A stretch of DNA of 64,000 bases from Pseudomonas mediterranea CFBP 5447 (GTDB taxonomy: Bacteria > Pseudomonadota > Gammaproteobacteria > Pseudomonadales > Pseudomonadaceae): NCBI RefSeq assembly GCF_000774145.1, contig NZ_KN322987.1, forward strand, positions 2,756-66,755, in the 5' to 3' direction. The notes under the pieces are model-generated. The model worked only from the letters and a program-made list of their open reading frames with translations. It searched no databases and had not been told where the DNA came from. A program made the translations under genes and the position numbers. Positions within the stretch are counted from its first letter, which is position 1, and each line of letters starts with the position of its first letter. Positions 1 to 15,000 of this stretch are shown here, piece by piece.

Positions 1-3000
1 GAGGCGCTGGAAACCGGCATCCTCAAGCCGTGGTACGCCCGGGCAATCAATGCCGGTACGCAACTGGTGAACATGTACGGCATCACCGAAACCACCGTGC
101 ACGTGACCTACCGTGCACTGTGTGCGGCGGATGCGCAGTTGGTCGGCGTCAGCCCGATTGGCGGGCGTATTCCCGACCTGCAACTGTACGTGCTCGATGC
201 TCAACGCGAACCGGTACCGGTCGGCGTGGTGGGTGAGATGTACGTCGGTGGCGCGGGCGTCAGCCGGGGCTATCTGAACCGCGACGAACTGACCGCCGAG
301 CGTTTCCTGAGGAACCCGTTCAGCGATGAGCCGAACGCCCGCATGTACAAGACTGGCGACCTCGGTCGCTGGCTGGCGGACGGCAGCATCGAATACCTGG
401 GGCGCAACGACGACCAGGTGAAGATCCGCGGCTTCCGTATCGAACTGGGCGAGATCGAGGCGGCGTTGGCGGCTTGCGAAGGGGTCAGCGAGGCGGTGGT
501 CATCGCCCGCGAGGACGAGCCGGGCGACAAGCGCCTGGTGGCCTATGTCATCGCCAAGGAAGATACGCAGCCAGCGGCTGCCGAGCTGCGCACGCAGTTG
601 CTGGGCTCGCTGGCCGACTACATGGTGCCGAGCGCCTTCGTGATGCTCGAAGCCTTCCCGCTGACCACCAACGGCAAGCTGGACCGCAAGGCGTTGCCGG
701 CACCGGATCAGTCGGCGGTGATCAGCCGTGAATACGAAGCTCCCCAAGGGGACGTGGAAAACGCCATTGCCCGGATCTGGCAGGACTTGCTCAAGCTCGA
801 ACAAGTGGGGCGCCACGACAATTTCTTCGAACTGGGCGGCCATTCGCTACTGGCGGTGAAGTTGATCGAGCGCATGCGCCAGGTGGACCTGAGCGCCGAT
901 GTGCGCGTGCTGTTCGGCCAGCCGACCCTGGCCGCGCTGGCCGCTGCGGTCGGTGGACACACGGAAGTCGTGGTGCCGGCCAACCTCATTCCCGCCGGCT
1001 GCACGCGCATCACCCCGGACATGCTGCCCCTGGCCGATCTGGACCAGGAGGCCATCGACCGCATCGTCGCCGGCGTGCCTGGCGGCGTTGCCAACGTGCA
1101 GCAGGAAGGCATTCTCTACCATCACCTGGCGGCGGAGCAGGGCGATCCCTACGTGTTGCAGGTGATGTTCGGCTTTGACAGCCGCGAGCGCCTGCAAGCC
1201 TTTGCTCAGGCCTTGCAGAGCGTGGTGTCGCGTAACGATATCCTGCGCACCAGCATGGCCTGGCAGGGCCTGGAGTCACCGGTGCAAGTGGTCTGGCGCC
1301 ATGCGACGCTGGCCCTTGAAGAAATCGCGCTGGATCCGGCGGCAGGCGACGCAGTGCAACAGTTGCACGAACGTTTCGACCCGCGTCACTACCGGCTCGA
1401 CATTGCCCAGGCACCGCTGATGCGGCTGGCCTATGCCCAGGACCTGGCCAATCAGCGCTGGGTCGGCATGCTGCTGTTCCATCACGTGGCGCTGGACCAC
1501 ACCGCCCTTGAGGTGGTGGTGCATGAAATGCAGGCCAGCCTGCTGGACCAGGCGGAGCTGCTCGCACCGGCTGTGCCGTACCGCAACCATGTCGCCCAGG
1601 CCCGGTTGGGCGTGAGTCGCGAACAGCACGAAGCGTTCTTCCGCGACATGATGGGCGATATCGACGAACCGACGCTGCCGTTCGGTCTGCTGAATGTGCA
1701 AGGCGATGGCAGCGGCATCGAAGAAGTGCAACAAGGCGTGGATGCGCCATTGGCCCAGCGCTTGCGGACGCAGGCCCGTCAGCTCGGCGTGAGCGCGGCG
1801 AGCCTGGTCCACCTGGCCTGGGCCCAAGTGGTCGGGCGTGTCTCGGGGCGGGAGGAAGTGGTGTTCGGCACCGTACTGATGGGCCGGATGCAGGGCGGCG
1901 ACGGTGCCGATCGCGCATTGGGGATGTTCATCAACACGTTGCCGCTGCGGGTGAGTGTGGGGCACACCGGTGTCCGTACAGCCGTGAAGGCCACCCACGC
2001 CCGATTGAGCGGATTGTTGGGGCATGAACACGCTTCCCTGGCATTGGCCCAGCGCTGCAGCGGCGTACCGGCCTCGCTGCCGCTGTTCAGCACGTTGTTG
2101 AACTATCGGCACAGTGCTGGCGAAGCCGCATCCGAGCAGGCCATCTCGGCCTGGCACGGAATTCATACCCTGGGCATGGAGGAGCGGACCAATTATCCGT
2201 TGTGCCTGAACGTCGACGACCTCGGCGAAGGTTTCCTGCTGACGGCCCAGGCGGTGGCCGAAGTGGGTGCGCAACGTGTCTGCGGCTATATGCATATGGC
2301 GCTGGAAAGCCTGGTGCAGGCGCTGGAGCATGCACCTGACGCGCCATTGCGCGAGTTGTCGATTGTACCTGCCGACGAACGCGAGCAATTGCTGGTGGCC
2401 TTCAATGCCACCGATGCCGAGTACCCGCTGGAGCAGACCATTCATGGGCTGTTCGAGGAGCAGGTGCGGCGCACGCCGGATGCGCTGGCGGTGCGTCATG
2501 GTCGGCAGCAGCTCAACTATCGCGAGCTCAATGGGCTCGCCAACCGGTTGGCCCATTACCTGCGCAAGCAGGGTGTGCAGCCGGACTCGCGGGTGGCGAT
2601 CTGCGTCGAGCGCGGCATCGATATGGTGGTGGGCTTGCTGGCGATCCTCAAGGCGGGTGGCGGTTATGTACCGCTGGATCCGGCCTATCCGGCGGATCGG
2701 ATTGCCTACATGCTCGAAGACAGCGCCCCGGCGGCGATCCTGGTGCAGGCGGCCACGCGAGGCTTGCTGGGTGAGACGACGGTCCCGGTGATCGACCTCG
2801 ACAGGGGTGTCTGGCAGGACGAGGCAGCGCCGAATCCGTTGGTCCCGGGGCTGACTTCGTCCCATCTGGCCTACGTGATCTACACCTCCGGTTCGACCGG
2901 GTTGCCGAAAGGCGTGATGATCGAACACCGCAACACGGTGAATTTCCTGACCTGGGCCCATCGTTCGTTCGATGCGCAAACCTTGTCGAAGACGCTGTTC

Positions 3001-6000
3001 TCGACCTCGCTGAACTTCGACTTGGCGGTTTATGAGTGCTTTGCACCGCTGACCAGCGGCGGCAGCATCGAAGTCGTCACTAATGTGCTGGAACTGCAAC
3101 ACGGCGAGCACGACATCACCTTGATCAACACCGTGCCGTCAGCGCTCAAGGCGTTGCTGGAAGCCGGTGGACTGGGCGAGGGCGTGGACACGGTCAACGT
3201 GGCCGGTGAAGCCCTCAAGCGCAGTCTGGTGGAGGCGTTGTTCGAGCAAACTTCGGTCAAGCGCCTGTGCAACCTCTATGGTCCGTCGGAAACCACGACT
3301 TATTCGAGTTGGGTCTCGATGGCCCGGGAAGACGGATTTGCCGCCCATATCGGCAAACCGGTCGCCAACACCCAGTTCTATCTGCTGGATGAACATAAGC
3401 AGCCGGTGCCATTGGGTGTCCCAGGGGAAATCTACATCGGTGGTGCCGGTGTTGCCCGTGGTTATCTCAATCGCGATGACCTGACCGCTGAGCGTTTCCT
3501 TAACGACCCATTCAGCAACATCGCAAACGCCCGGATGTACAAGACCGGCGACTTGGGCCGCTACCTGCCGGACGGCAACATCGAATACCTCGGCCGTAAC
3601 GACGACCAGGTGAAGATCCGTGGTTTCCGCATCGAACTGGGCGAGATCGAAGCCAAGCTCGCCCAGCACGACGCGGTGAAGGAAGCGGTGGTGCTGGCCC
3701 GCGAAGACGTGCCCGGCGACAAGCGCCTGGTGGCTTACTTCACCCAATCCGAAGCGGTGGACATTGAAACCCTGCGCAGCCACCTGCAAGCGCGGTTGCC
3801 GGAGTACATGGTCCCTGTGGCCTACGTACATCTCGACGCACTGCCGCTGACGCCCAACGGCAAACTCGACCGCAAAGCCCTGCCGGCCCCGGACCTGGAG
3901 TCGGTCATCACCCGTGGCTACGAAGCCCCACAAGGCGAAGTTGAAACCACCCTGGCGCAGATCTGGCAGGACCTGCTGGGCCTGCAACAGGTCGGTCGTC
4001 ACGACCAGTTCTTCGAGCTGGGGGGCCATTCGTTACTGGCGATGCAACTGATCTCCCAGGTCCGTTTGCGCCTGGGTGTGGAACTGAGCCTGACTGCGCT
4101 GTTCGCCCATCCCGCACTCATGGACCTGGCGCAGGCCGTGTCCGAGGCCGGGCGCAGCACATTGCCGGAGATCGTCAGGGTCTCCCGCGACGAACCCTTG
4201 CCACTGTCGTTCGCCCAACAGCGCCTGTGGTTCCTGGCGCAGATGGAAGGGGCCAGTTCGGCCTACCACATGCCGGCCGGCCTGCGTCTGCGCGGCACGC
4301 TGGACCGCGTCGCCCTGCAACGGGCGCTTGATCGCATCGTTGCCCGTCATGAGGCGCTGCGCACGACTTTCGTACAGGCCCAGGGCGAGGAGCCCCGGCA
4401 GTGTATCGCCGCGGCCGATAGCGGCTTTGCCTTGCTGCAGCATGACTTTTCCGAGCGGATCGATGCCGAAGCCGAAGTGCATGCCTTGGCGGCGCGGGAA
4501 GCCGTCGACGCCTTCGACCTGGAACACGGCCCGCTGATCCGTGGCCGGTTGATCCGCCTGGGTGATGAGGACCATGTGCTGCTGGTGACCATGCACCACA
4601 TCGTTTCGGATGCCTGGTCCATGGGTGTGCTGGTCAAGGAACTGGTGGCGCTCTACGAAGCGTTCCGGCATGAGCTGGACGATCCGCTGCCGGCGCTGGC
4701 CGTGCAATACGGCGACTACGCCCTGTGGCAACGCCGCTGGCTGAGCGGCGAAGTGTTGCAGGCCCAGAGCAGCTACTGGCGGCAAACCCTGGCCGATGCG
4801 CCGGCGCTGTTGATGCTGCCGACGGACCGGGCGCGCCCGGCGCAGCAGGACTACAGCGGGGCGGCGCTGCCCCTGGCGTTCGACGCCGAGCTGACGGCCA
4901 ATCTCAAAGCCTTGAGCCAGCGTCATGGCGTCACCCTGTACATGACGTTGATGGCAGCTTGGGCGGCGTTGTTGAGTCGCCTCTGCGGGCAGGACGATGT
5001 GGTGATCGGTTCGCCGGTGGCCAACCGCACGCGTTCGGAAGTCGAAGGGTTGATCGGTTTCTTCGTCAACACCCTGGCTGTGCGTATCGACGTTTCGGGC
5101 GCACCGACGGTCGAGGCCTTGCTGGCGCGGGTCAGGAACCAGACCCTGGGCGCCCAGGCGCATCAGGACCTGCCGTTCGAGCAGGTGGTGGAAGTACTCA
5201 ACCCGGTACGCAGCCTGTCCCACAGCCCGCTGTTCCAAGCCATGTTGTCCTGGCAGACCCTGGACAACAACGAACTGGCGCTGGGCGACCTCAAGCTCGA
5301 AAGCCTTGGTGTGGCAAGCAATATCGCCAAGTTCGACCTGTCCCTGGAACTTGGCGAGGCCCAGGGGCAGATCTTCGGCGCCCTGGAATACGCCACGGCC
5401 TTGTTCGACGAGGCCACGGTGCAGCGTTACCTCGGTTATTTCGAGCGGGTGGTGCGTGCCATGGTGGCAAGTGACCAGACCCTGATCGAGCAGATCGCGC
5501 TGGTGGACGACACCGAACGCCAGCATTTGCTGGTCGGGCTCAACGCGAACCAGGCACCGTACCCCCGTGGACAGACAATCCATCAACTCTTCGAGGCCCA
5601 GGTCGCGACCCGGCCGCAGGCCATTGCCGTGGTGTTCGAAGGCGAGCGGCTGAGCTACGCCGAACTGAATCGCCAGGCCAACCAGTTGGCCCATCACCTG
5701 ATCGGGCTGGGCATCCGTCCGGACGACCGCGTGGCGATCTGTGTCGAGCGCAGCGCCGAAATGCTGGTGGGCCTGTTGGCGGTACTCAAGGCTGGCGGCG
5801 GTTACGTGCCGCTGGATCCGGCGTATCCGGCCGAACGATTGGCTTACATGATTGCCGACAGTGCCCCGGTAGCGCTGCTGACCCAACGCGCACTGCAAGA
5901 CCGCTTGCCGCCACTGGCTACGCCGGTGGTGCTGCTCGACTACGTCGAACGGGTGCGCAGCGGCATTGCCACAGGCCGCGAAGACAACCCGGTGGTGGCG

Positions 6001-9000
6001 AGCCTTGGCGTGCGTCACCTGGCCTACGTGATCTACACCTCGGGTTCGACCGGCGCGCCCAAGGGCGTGATGATCGAACACCGTGGCCTGGTCAATTACT
6101 GCGTGGACGCCGCGCGCCTGTTCGAGCTGACGCCGGCCGACACGGTGCTGCAGCAGAACACGTTGAACTTCGACCTGTCGGTGGAAGAGATTTTCCCGGC
6201 GCTGGTCGCCGGTGCCACCCTGGCGCCGACCCGACAGTTGTTCGGCAGCGTCGAGTTGCAGCAGGACGCCGGGATCCGGCCGACCTTCGTGCACCTGACC
6301 GCTGCGCATTGGCATTCCCTGGCGGCTGAATGGCACAGCACGCCGGCACAGGCCCGCGATCATCTGCGCGACGTGCGCCTGGTCAACGTCACCGGTGACG
6401 CCCTGTCGATGCAGAAACTGCAGATGTGGGACGCGGTGCGCCCGGCCCATACCCGACTGATCAACACCTATGGCCCGACCGAGGCGACCGTGTCGTGCAC
6501 CGCCGCCTACATGCACTACGACGCCGACGGCGCGGCCGGCAACGCCACCATCGGCACGCCGATGGCCAACACCCGTATCTACCTGCTCGACGGGCACCGC
6601 CAGCCGGTGCCGTTCGGAGTGGCGGGAGAGATCTACATCGGTGGCGACGGCGTGGCCCGGGGTTACCTGAACCTCGAAGCGATCAATGCCGAACGCTTCC
6701 TCGTCGATCCATTCAGTGAGCAGCCCGACGCCCGCATGTACAAGACTGGCGACCTGGCCCGCTATCGTCCGGACGGACGCATCGAATACCTGGGGCGCAA
6801 TGACTTCCAGGTCAAGGTCCGGGGGTTCCGTATCGAGCTGGGTGAAATCGAAACCAGGCTCAGCCACTGCGCCGGGGTCAAGGAAGCGGCGGTGATCGTG
6901 CGCGAGGACACACCGGGGGACAAGCGCCTGGTGGCCTATGTCGTGCCGCAGGGCGGTATCACCCTGAGCGCAGCTGCCTTGCGCTCGGAGCTGTCGACGC
7001 TGCTGGCCGAGTACATGGTGCCGAGTGCGTTCGTCAGCCTGGTCGCGCTGCCGCTGACGCCGAACCGCAAGCTCGACCGCCAGGCACTGCCGGCGCCGGA
7101 TGCCGACGCGTTCGCCAGTCGCGAGCATGTAGCGCCGCAAGGCGCCACGGAAATCGCCCTGGCGCGGATCTGGCAGGGCATGCTCAACGTCGAAACGGTG
7201 GGGCGTCACGACCACTTCTTCGAGCTGGGCGGGCATTCGTTGCTGGTGATGCGCTTGATTGCCCAGGTGCGCGAGCAATTGGGGGTGGAGCTGAGCCTGA
7301 ACGAGGTGTTTGCCCAACCCGAGCTGAGCGCCTTGGCCCAGGTTCTGGCCCGAGCGGCACGCAGCTCGCGGCCGGACATCGTGCCGGTGTCCCGTGAGCA
7401 GGCACTGCCATTGTCGTTTGCCCAGCAACGCCTGTGGTTCCTCGCGCAGCTGGACAACGCCAGCGCGGCGTATCACATCCCCACCGGCCTGCGTCTGCGC
7501 GGTGCGCTGGACACCGCCGCCCTGGGTCGTGCCCTGGACCGCATCGTCGCCCGCCACGAAGCCTTGCGCACGACCTTTGTCCAGGGCCAGGAAGTGGAGC
7601 AACGCATTGCTCCGGCCGACATCGGTTTCGCCTTGCAACGGCATGACCTGTCCGCCCACCCGGATGCCGAGGCCGAGCTGTCGCGCATGGCCGGGGAGGA
7701 GGCGCGGCAGGCCTTCGACCTGAGCCGTGGCCCGCTGGCCCGCGGTCGCCTGGTGCGCATGGGCGATGCTGACCATGTGTTGCTGGTGACCTTGCACCAC
7801 ATCGTCTCGGACGGCTGGTCCGCCGATGTCCTGACCCGTGAGCTGGGCGTGCTGTACGCGGCATTCAGCCAAGGCCAGGACGATCCGCTGCCGGCCTTGC
7901 CGGTGCAATACGCCGACTACGCCATCTGGCAGCGGCGCTGGCTCACCGGCGAGGTGTTGAGCCGCCAGGAACGTTACTGGCAGGACACCCTGGTTGGCGC
8001 GCCGGCATTGCTGACCTTGCCGACGGACCGGCCACGGCCGGCCCAGCAGGATCATTCCGGTCATGCGGTGGGGATTGCCTTCGATGAAGCGCTGACCGAA
8101 GGCCTCAAGGCTTTGAGCCAGCGCCATGGCGCCACGTTGTTCATGACGGTGATGGCCGCTTGGGCCGCGCTGCTGAGCCGGATGTCCGGGCAGGATGATG
8201 TCGTCATCGGCACTCCGACGGCGAACCGCATGCAGGCGGAGGTCGAAGACCTGATCGGCTTGTTCGTCAACACCCTGGCGGTGCGCGTCGAGGTTTCGTC
8301 CGAGCTGACCGTCGAGACCTTGTTGCAACGGGTCAAGGCCCAGACCCTGGGCGCCCAGGCGCATCAGGATCTGCCGTTCGAACAGGTGGTGGAAGTGGTC
8401 CGGCCATTGCGCAGCCTGTCCCACAGCCCGGTGTTCCAGGCCATGCTGTCGTGGCAGAACAGCGAAACCGGCGGCATGGAATTGTCCGACCTGTCACTGC
8501 AAGGGCTGGGGGTGACCAGCCGCACCGCCAAGTTCGATGTGTTGCTGGACATGGCCCTGATCGAAGGGCGCCTGTTCGGTTCGCTGGAGTACGCCACGGC
8601 GCTGTTCGACCAGGCCACGATGGAGCGCTACCTCGGTTACCTCGAATGCATCTTGCGCGCCATGGTTGCCGATGAGCAGGCCCTGGTGGTGCAGATCCCG
8701 CTGTTGGAGGACGCTGAGCGCCAGCACCTGCTGGAAGCGTTCAATGCTACAGCCGTCGACTATCCGCAAGGCCTGACCCTGCATGGCCTGTTCGAGGCAC
8801 GGGTCACGACCTGTCCGGATGCCGTCGCCGTGGTGTTCGAAGAGCAGCAACTGGGCTACGCCCAGCTGAACCAGCGCGCTAACCAGATTGCCCATCGCTT
8901 GCTGGAACTGGGCATTCGCCCGGATGACCGCGTGGCGATTTGCATGGACCGCAGCACGGACATGGTCGCAGCGCTGCTGGGCATTCTGAAGTCGGGCGCC

Positions 9001-12000
9001 GCCTACGTGCCGCTCGACCCGGATTACCCGGCCGACCGTTTGGCCTACATGCTGGAAAACAGCGCCCCGGCCGTGGTGTTGACCCAACGCGCCTTGCAGG
9101 CGAGTTTGCCGGCGACCGCTGCCAGGGTGATGGTGCTCGAAGACGAAGACTTCGCCACGCAATCGACCGGCAATCCGCAGGTTTCGGGCCTGCATGCCAG
9201 CCATTTGGCCTACGTCATCTACACCTCGGGTTCCACCGGTCTGCCCAAGGGCGTGATGAACGAGCATGGCGCGGTGGTCAACCGCCTGCTGTGGATGCAG
9301 GACGCCTACACGCTGAGCGCTGCGGATGCGGTGCTGCAGAAGACCCCGTTCAGCTTCGACGTCTCGGTGTGGGAGTTCTTCTGGCCGCTGTTCACCGGTG
9401 CGCGGCTGGTGATGGCCCGTCCGGGCGGCCATCGCGATCCGGCGTACCTGCGCGAAGCGATCCAGCGACACGGCATCACCACGCTGCACTTCGTCCCGTC
9501 GATGCTGGACGTGTTCCTCGCCCATGGTGAGGCTGGCGAGTGCGAGGGGCTGCGCCAGGTGATGTGCAGCGGCGAAGCCTTGCCGGGCCATCTGGTGCGG
9601 CGTTTCAAGGCGCAATTGCCAGGGACTGCGTTGCACAACCTGTACGGCCCGACCGAAGCGGCCGTGGACGTCACCGCCTGGGACTGCACGGGGGCCGAGA
9701 CACCGGACAGCACGCCGATCGGCAAGCCGATCGCCAACACCCGGATCTACCTGCTCGACGCCCATCAGCAACCGGTGCCCCTGGGCGTGGCCGGGGAGAT
9801 CTACATTGGTGGCGTCCAGGTGGCGCGGGGTTATCTGCACCGTCCGGAACTGACGGCGGAGCGTTTCCTCGTCGACCCGTTCAGTGACCGGCCGAATGCC
9901 CGGATGTACCGCACCGGCGACCTGGGTCGCTACCTGGCGGACGGCAATATCGACTACCTGGGGCGTAATGACGATCAGGTGAAGATCCGCGGATTCCGTA
10001 TCGAACTCGGCGAGATCGAGGCCAAGCTTGCCCAGCACGGGGCGATCAAGGAAGCCGTGGTGCTGGCTCGCGAAGACGTGCCGGGGGCCAAGCGCCTGGT
10101 GGCGTATTTCACTGTGCACGGTGACGAGCACCGTGTCGAGATCGAAAGCTTGCGGACTCAACTGCAAGCGCAACTGCCGGAATACATGGTACCGGCGGCT
10201 TATGTGCAGCTTGAGGCACTGCCGCTGACCCCCAACGGCAAGCTGAATCGCAAGGCGTTGCCGGCGCCGGACCTGTCGTCGGTGATCACCCGTGAGTACG
10301 AAGCGCCGCAGGGCGCTGTGGAAACGACGCTGGCACAGCTGTGGGCCGAGCTGCTCAAGGTCGAAAAGGTCGGGCGTCATGACCACTTCTTCGAGTTGGG
10401 TGGGCACTCGTTGTTGGCCGTCACGCTGGTCGAGCGCATGCGCCAGGCCGGCTTGAGCGCCGACGTGCGAGTGCTGTTCGGCCAACCGACCCTGGCCGCG
10501 TTGGCGGCAGCCGTGGGTGGCGCGACGGAGATCGTGGTGCCGGACAACGGCATCGTGCCGGGTTGTAAGCGAATCACCCCGCAGATGTTGCCGCTTGCCG
10601 ACCTGACCCAGCAGGAAATCGACGCCATCGTCGCCGGCGTGCCCGGTGGCGTGAGCAATGTCCAGGACATCTATGCCCTGGCGCCGTTGCAGGAGGGGAT
10701 CCTGTACCACCACCTGGTGTCGCCGCAGGGCGATCTCTATGTGCAGCAGGCCATGTTCAACCTCAAGGACCGTGCCCGGTTGGATGCGTTCGTGAACGCA
10801 CTGCAAGGCGTGATCGATCGCCACGATATCCTGCGCACGGCCGTGCTTTGGGAGGGCCTGGGCGAGCCGGTGCAGGTGGTGCTGCGGAAAGCTCCCTTGG
10901 CGGTGCAGACCTGTATGGTCGAACCGGGCCAGGACGCGATGGCTCAGCTGCGTGAGCGTTTCGACCCTCGGCACTATCGGCTCGATGTGCGCCAGGCGCC
11001 CATGATGCAGCTTGCCTGTGCCTATGACGACGAGCACCAGCGCTGGGTGGCGCTGCTGCTGTTCCATCACATTGCACTCGATCACACCGCATTGGAGGTG
11101 ATCCAGCACGATATGCAAGCGTACCTGCTCGGGCAGCAGGCGCAGTTGGGCGATGCCGTGCCGTATCGCAACTACGTGGCCCAGGCCCGGCTTGGCGTGA
11201 CGCAAAGCGCCCACGAGGCATTCTTCAGGGACATGCTCGAGGATATCCAGGAGCCGACCCTGCCATTCGGCCTGCAGGACGTGCAGGGCGACAGCCATGT
11301 CATCGAGCAGGCCCGATTGAGCGTGGACGACAGCTTGAGTCATCGTCTGCGGACCCAATCGCGTCTGCTTGGGGTCAGCGCCGCGAGCCTGCATCACCTG
11401 GCCTGGGCGCGGGTGGTGGGCGCTGTGTCCGGACGCGAAGACGTGGTGTTCGGTACCGTGCTGATGGGCCGTATGCAGGGCGGTGAGGGCGCCGATCGGG
11501 CGCTGGGGTTGTTCATCAACACCTTGCCGCTGCGGGTCGACATCGGCGTCGACGGGACCCGGGCAGGCGTCAAGGCGACGCATGCACGTCTCACCGCGCT
11601 GCTGGGACACGAACATGCGTCGTTGGCACTGGCACAGCGTTGCAGCGGTATCGCCACGTCGACGCCGTTGTTCAGTGCGCTGCTGAACTACCGGCACACT
11701 GCAACGCAGGTCACCCAGGAGGCCCAGTCGGCCTGGAACGGGATCGAGGGGCTCGGCGGTGAGGAGTGGAGCAACTATCCACTGTCGCTGAACGTCGACG
11801 ATCTCGGCGAAGCCTTCGTGCTGACCACCCTGGCGGAGTCGCGCATCGGGGCGGAACGCATCTGCGGCTACATGCACACGGCCCTGGAAAGCCTGGTCGA
11901 TGCGCTTGAGCGCACCCCCGAGGCACCTTTGCGTGAGCTGGCGATATTGCCGGCGGCGGAGCGCCGGCAACTGCTGGTCGACTTCAATGCGACCGACTCG

Positions 12001-15000
12001 GTCTATCCCCGCGAAGAGACGGTCCACGGCCTGTTCGAAGCCCAGGTCCGGGCCCGGCCCGACGGGATTGCACTCCAGCATGGGGCGCAGCGGCTCACCT
12101 ACCGGGCGTTGCACGAGCGAGCCAGTCACCTGGCGCATTGCCTGCTGGAACGCGGCGTCCAGCCAGGGGCGCGGGTCGCGATCATGCTGGACCGTTCGTT
12201 CGAGCTCATCATCAGCGAACTGGCGATCCTCAAGTGCGCCGCCGTCTACGTACCGCTGGACCACCATGCGCCCGAGGAGCGGCAGCGCTTCATGTTGCAA
12301 GACAGTGCCGCGGTGCTGGTGCTGACGACCAGTGACAAGGCCGTGCCGGAAGACATGCCGCGAGTGGACCTGGACAGGCTGCAGTCGATCCAGGCTGCAC
12401 GGCCGGCGGTGTTCCCCGGCCAGAGCAGCGATACACCGGCGTACATCATGTACACCTCAGGCTCCACCGGCCACCCGAAAGGGGTGATCGTGCCGCACCA
12501 GGCCATAGGCCGCTTGGCGATCAACAACGGTTACGCGGATTTCGGTGTACAGGATCGCGTGGCGTTCGCCTCGAACCCGGCGTTCGACGCCAGTACGATG
12601 GAAGTGTGGGGGGCGTTGCTCAACGGCGGGCGCGTTGTGATCGTCGATCACGAAACGTTGCTCAGCCCGACGCAATTCGCCCAGGTGCTGGCAGAGGCCG
12701 AGGTGTCGGTGCTGTTCCTCACCACCGGCATGTTCAATCAATACCAGCTGTTGATCCCGGATGCCCTGGCAGGCCTGCGGATCCTGCTGTCCGGTGGCGA
12801 GCGCGGTGATCCGGCTTCCTTCCGGCGGCTGTTGGCCCATGCTCCTTCGCTGCGGCTGGTGAATTGCTACGGTCCCACCGAGACCACCACCTTTGCGACG
12901 ACCCATGCGGTCACTGCCGTACCGCATGGCGCAACGAGTGTTCCGATCGGCCGTCCTATCGCCAACACCCGGGTGTATATCCTCGATGCCGCGCGCCAAC
13001 CGGTGCCTGTGGGTGTCGCAGGGGAAATCCATATCGGTGGTGCCGGGGTCGCCCTCGGTTACCTGAATCGGCCGGACCTGACCGAGGAGCGCTTCATCGC
13101 CGATCCGTTCAGCGATACGGGCACCGCGCGCCTGTACCGCAGTGGCGATATCGGCCGCTGGCTGCCCGACGGCACCATCGAATACCTGGATCGCAATGAC
13201 GGGCAGGTCAAGATACGTGGTTTCCGTATTGAACTTGGTGAGATCGAGGCCCGTCTGCACGAGTGCCACGGGGTGCGCGAGGCCCTGGTGATAGCGCGTG
13301 AAGACAGCCCGGGCGACAAGCGTCTGATCGCGTATTACACCGGGCACGAGAACGGTGAGGCCTTCGATGCGGATGCCCTGCGTGCCCAACTGCGCGCCGT
13401 GCTGCCGGAATACATGATCCCGGCGGCCTATGTGAGATTGACCTCGTTGCCGCTGACGCTGAACGGCAAGGTCAATGTCGGGGCGTTGCCGGTACCGGAA
13501 ATGCACGCTTATGGGAGTCAGGGCTACGAGGCTCCGCAAGGTGATCTGGAAGTCACGCTGGCAGGCTTGTGGGCCGACGTCCTGAAGCTGGAGCAGGTCG
13601 GTCGTCACGACAACTTCTTCGAGCTGGGCGGTCATTCATTGCTGGCGATCCGGCTGGTCGGGTTGCTGGCACAGGCCAACCTGACCGTCTCGTTGGCCGA
13701 ACTGTTCCAGCACGAAAGCGTGGCGTCGATGGCAGCGATGCTGCAGGCCCGCACCGAGGAGGTCCAGGTCAAGGAGGCCATCGTACCGGTGCGCACCACC
13801 GGCCAGCAGAACCCGCTGTTCCTGGTGCACGAGTTCAGTGGCCTGGACCTGTACTTCCCGATGCTGGGCAAGCACATCGATCCGGATATCCCGGTGTATG
13901 GCCTGCCTGCCGTCGAGTGGGGCGAGCCGCAATTGCAAACGATGGAATGCATGGCCTCGCGGCTGGTGGGGATCATCCGTTCGGTACAACCCAAGGGGCC
14001 TTATCGCCTGGCCGGCTGGTCGTTCGGTGGCGTGCTGGCCTACGAAACCGCGATCCAGCTGATCGGTCTGGACGAGGAGGTCGAGTTCGTCGGCCTGATC
14101 GACAGCTACCTGCCTCGGCTGGTGGACCAGGGCCGGTCGCGCTGGGCGTTGGACGAAGCGCACAAGCTGCATCTGCTGGACCGCTGCGATGTGTTCTGGA
14201 GGGCTGCGTTGCCTGGCGAAGCAGTCCTTGCAGCGATCCTGGAGAAACTGACCGATCTGCAAGGGCAATTGGATCGGTTCGATTTCGAAGGCCTGGTGCA
14301 GCATTGCCGCGATGAGGCGATGCTGCCCGCCGAGCTGGCCGTCTACACTGCCGAGCAGCTCTGGCAGTACCTCGATCGCGAAGTGGCCCACGGTCATGCG
14401 CTGGCCCATTACATGGTGTATCCGATTTCCGTACCGGTGCATCTGCTGGTGGCCGAAGAACGCAAGGACGATGCTCCCGAACACTCCGGCTACCTGGGCT
14501 GGGATGCGGTCCTGCCGACGTCGCAGCTGCATTGCGTCAAGGTTCCGGGCAACCACCAGACCATGATGCAGGCACCCCACGTCCAGGCGTTGGGCCAGGC
14601 CATCAGTGCTGAACTCCACGCCGCCGCATCGCGTCCGGCGCCCTCGCCGAAGAGCGGTTACCAGCCGCTGCTGACGATCCAGGGCGGGCGCGCGGACCGG
14701 GCTCCGATCTTCTGCGTACCGGGTGCCGGCGACAGCGTCACCGGTTTCATCGGCCTGACCGACGCCTTCGGCCCGGACTGGCCGATCCATGGCTTGCAGC
14801 ATCGGGGGCTGGACGGCAGCACAGAGCCTTTCAGCCTGGTGGAAACCGCCGCCCAGGCTTACCTCGAAGCCATCGACAAGGTGCAACCGGAGGGGCCGGT
14901 GCATCTGCTGGGGCATTCCTTCGGTGGCTGGATTGTCTTCGAGATGGCGGCTCGCCTGCACGCTCGTGGTCGCAAGGTGGCCTCGTTGACGCTGATCGAC

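Noticed and set aside
4033..8424. Very long open frames on the strand opposite the NRPS (also 1276-3111 and 8494-12300)
   Set aside because: They mirror the high-GC codon bias of the repeated NRPS modules, have no start signals and no family motifs; shadows only.
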